From Candidatus Blautia equi (lineage in GTDB: Bacteria > Bacillota > Clostridia > Lachnospirales > Lachnospiraceae), in contig JAGHUU010000284.1 in the NCBI GenBank assembly GCA_018064695.1, positions 1-6,338 of the forward strand: DNA of 6,338 bases, given 5' to 3'. Each line of letters opens with the position of its first letter. Within the stretch, counting starts at the first letter, position 1. Shown piece by piece: positions 5,060 through 6,338 of this stretch. The notes under the pieces are model-generated. The model was not told the origin of the DNA, did not search any database, and was given only the letters and a program-made list of their open reading frames with translations. The translations under genes were made by a program, and so were the position numbers.

Positions 5060-5860
5060 TTATTCAGCTGCTTCCTCAGTCTCTGCGATAGCGTCCTCAA
5101 TGCAAAGCATATCAGCTACTTCGTACTGCTCAGCAAGTTCCTGAACTTTTCCATCCTCATAGAGTTTCAGAACCTCTGCCCATACAGCTTCCATCATCTC
5201 AGTGTTCTCAAGCTTGAAGCCGATACCGTACTGCTCGCTCTGGATTGGTTCTGCAAGAATGATGTATTTTCCTTCTTCTCTCTGAGCCAGCTGGTATTTA
5301 GCAACACCGATATCAACTGCAACTGCATCAGCAGCGCCTGCATCGATGTTCATGAATGCGGTGTTGTAGTCAGGATTCTCGGTAAGGGATGCGAAGGAAG
5401 CGGTAAGCTCTGCGTTGTCCTCGCTGTTCAGTGCGTCAAGTGCAGCGGATGCAGCCTGAACTACTACGTTCTTTCCTGCCAGATCAGCAAGAGTCTCGAT
5501 ACCGGAATCAGCAGCTACTACCATAACCTGCTCGTTGTTCAGGTATGCTGGGGACCACTCATAGTCATCCTCACGTCCGTTGATGGTGAAGCCGTTCCAG
5601 ATACAGTCGATGGTTCCGGAGTTCAGCTCAGCATCTTTGGAATCCCAGTTGATTGGTTTTTTCACAAGCTCCCAGCCAAGGTTGTCGCAAACGAGCTGTG
5701 CAACGTCAAGGTCAAAGCCTACATACTCGCCCTCATCGTTCATGTAACCGAATGGTGGGTACTCTGCGTCAAAGCCTACGGTAAAGGTGGTGGTCTCTGC
5801 GGAAACCACACCTGCAGTCATAAGAGCAGCCATAACTACTGCTAACATTCTCTTTTTCAT
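5060..5860 (-). CDS. Polar amino acid ABC transporter, substrate-binding protein
   Basis: The 266-residue extracytoplasmic protein captures an amino acid and delivers it to the permease. It has a signal peptide (KKR at 2-4, hydrophobic 5-18, likely cleavage after VSA at 19-21) and a family 3 (PAAT) binding-protein fold. Ligand-pocket signatures are visible: EYPPFGY (33-39), GFDLDVA (48-54), the carboxylate-binding Arg in TINGR (R96), and the amino-binding Asp in AVDIG (D183). The ligand may be a polar or branched amino acid, or cystine; the sequence alone does not decide. There is no lipobox cysteine after the signal peptide, although monoderm Bacillota usually anchor such proteins as lipoproteins. 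The C-terminus is strongly acidic. AGGAGG lies eight bases before the ATG. It is the first gene of the operon, expressed from the promoter at 5931-5959 under the palindrome at 5906-5940. Confidence 0.95.
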   Translation of the reverse strand: MKKRMLAVVMAALMTAGVVSAETTTFTVGFDAEYPPFGYMNDEGEYVGFDLDVAQLVCDNLGWELVKKPINWDSKDAELNSGTIDCIWNGFTINGREDDYEWSPAYLNNEQVMVVAADSGIETLADLAGKNVVVQAASAALDALNSEDNAELTASFASLTENPDYNTAFMNIDAGAADAVAVDIGVAKYQLAQREEGKYIILAEPIQSEQYGIGFKLENTEMMEAVWAEVLKLYEDGKVQELAEQYEVADMLCIEDAIAETEEAAE

Positions 5861-5905
5861 ATCATATTCCTCCTGTTTTTCGTGTTATCACAGAATCACT
5901 CTACC

Positions 5906-5940
5906 ATGATAAAGTGTTTTGCATGCAAACACTTTATCAT
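5906..5940. promoter_or_regulatory. Operator-like palindrome over the ABC operon promoter
   Basis: Two perfect 14-bp arms (ATGATAAAGTGTTT and AAACACTTTATCAT) flank a 7-bp centre TGCATGC. The right arm covers the predicted -10 box and the centre covers the predicted start site of the minus-strand operon. Neither strand has a U-tract after it, so a terminator is unlikely. The position is classic for a repressor operator. The regulator is not in this window. Confidence 0.65.
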
Positions 5941-5959
5941 ACCGCCCTGCTCCTGTCAA
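5931..5959 (-). promoter_or_regulatory. Promoter of the amino acid ABC operon
   Basis: On the minus strand a perfect -35 box TTGACA (5954-5959) is followed after 17 bp by TAAAGT (5931-5936, 4 of 6). The start would lie near 5924, giving a leader of about 60 nt. The -10 box lies inside the palindrome at 5906-5940, so a bound regulator would block polymerase. Confidence 0.6.
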
Positions 5960-6009
5960 GAAAGAACCCTTCCGTTCACAGTACTCCTCTCACATTCTTT
6001 AGTTACGTA

Positions 6010-6038
6010 TTGTTTTCTGCTGCAAAACCTTTTATAAT
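6010..6038 (+). promoter_or_regulatory. Promoter of the HicB-like gene
   Basis: TTGTTT (6010-6015, 4 of 6) is followed after exactly 17 bp by a perfect TATAAT (6033-6038). The start should be near 6045, about 40 nt before the ATG. A small inverted repeat, GTTTT with AAAAC (6012-6028), lies across the -35 box and spacer and could be an autoregulatory site, but it is short. Confidence 0.7.
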
Positions 6039-6084
6039 AAGCCACAGTGAATACAGAAATACCGCAGTAAAGGAGCTCTACACT

Positions 6085-6338
6085 ATGAAATTTATCTATC
6101 CTGCAGTTTTCCATAAAGCAGAGGACAATATGATCCACGCCCATTTCCCGGATCTCGGAAAGTTTGAGATCACCGGAGTCACCTTAGAGGAAGCCATTGA
6201 GAACGCCCACGAAGCCCTCTTTGACTGGATCACCCAGGAGGTATCCGAGGACATCATCGATCTCCCGCCAATCTCCGACGCTGAGGACCTCACCGTGGAG
6301 GACGGCGATGTGATCCGCGACATCTGCGTAACCATCCG
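6085..6338 (+). CDS. HicB-like protein, incomplete at the window edge
   Basis: An open frame from ATG 6085 runs off the right edge; 84 complete codons are visible. AAAGGAG (6069-6075) lies nine bases upstream, and a near-consensus promoter precedes it. The N-terminus MKFIYPAVF, FPDLGKFEITGVTLEEAIENA (in pieces at about 21-41), HEALFDWI (42-49), and the later DLPPISDAEDL (59-69) match the partly degraded RNase-H fold of HicB antitoxins. The usual PDLPG is altered to PDLGK. HicB proteins normally bind the HicA mRNA interferase, with hicA commonly just upstream. No hicA is present upstream here: the space holds only the divergent promoters. It is therefore either an orphan HicB-fold protein or the first gene of a reversed hicB-hicA pair continuing outside the window. 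The stop codon and any C-terminal DNA-binding domain are not visible. Confidence 0.8.
   Translation, partial: MKFIYPAVFHKAEDNMIHAHFPDLGKFEITGVTLEEAIENAHEALFDWITQEVSEDIIDLPPISDAEDLTVEDGDVIRDICVTI

Noticed and set aside
5906..5940. The palindrome as a bidirectional terminator between divergent genes
   Set aside because: There is no U-tract on either strand, the flanking genes diverge so no terminator is needed, and it overlaps a -10 box.
5956..6335. Minus-strand open frames of 62 and 79 codons over the divergent region and the HicB-like gene
   Set aside because: They overlap well-supported promoters and the HicB-like frame on the other strand, lack ribosome binding sites, and show no motif.
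1..6338. CRISPR array, tRNA or rRNA
   Set aside because: I see no regularly spaced direct repeats, no cloverleaf with a TTCGAATC-type arm, and no conserved rRNA segments.

Overview
The window looks like chromosomal DNA from a low-to-mid G+C Bacillota, most likely a gut-type Clostridia/Lachnospiraceae relative. The reasons are strong AGGAGG-type ribosome binding sites, U-tract intrinsic terminators, TTGACA/TATAAT-type promoters, a polar amino acid ABC operon of clostridial flavour, a HicB-like protein starting MKFIYPAVF, and an IS66 transposase of the Firmicutes type. The genus cannot be told from this sequence.

Layout from left to right. (1) A minus-strand membrane diguanylate cyclase gene (87-1169) with its terminator (21-67), a hairpin in its leader (1221-1258) and a good sigma-A-type promoter (1272-1300). 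(2) A complete IS66-family element of 2253 bp (1319-3571) on the plus strand. It has inverted repeats matching at 21 of 22 positions, an 8-bp target duplication TGCTTTTC on both sides, a small coiled-coil ORF, a 527-residue DDE transposase, and a terminator-like hairpin at each end. (3) A minus-strand polar amino acid uptake operon reading substrate-binding protein (5060-5860), permease (4299-4949), ATPase (3602-4285), with an intercistronic hairpin after the binding-protein gene. (4) A divergent control region (5861-6084) with a 35-bp palindrome over the operon promoter and a near-consensus promoter pointing right. (5) The start of a HicB-like gene (6085 to the window end, incomplete).

How the parts fit. 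The binding protein, permease and ATPase form one importer. The IS landed 22 bp past the ATPase stop codon, in the gap between the operon and the cyclase gene, both on the minus strand. It left both reading frames and the cyclase promoter intact, but separated the cyclase from any read-through from the operon. The bidirectional terminator at the right end of the IS now lies where operon transcripts would run into the element.

No wholly new system is obvious. The points most worth following are the IS66 organisation (a coiled-coil ORF where tnpA/tnpB usually lie, a transposase without zinc-finger cysteines, insulated ends), the operator-like palindrome, and a binding protein with a signal peptide but no lipobox.
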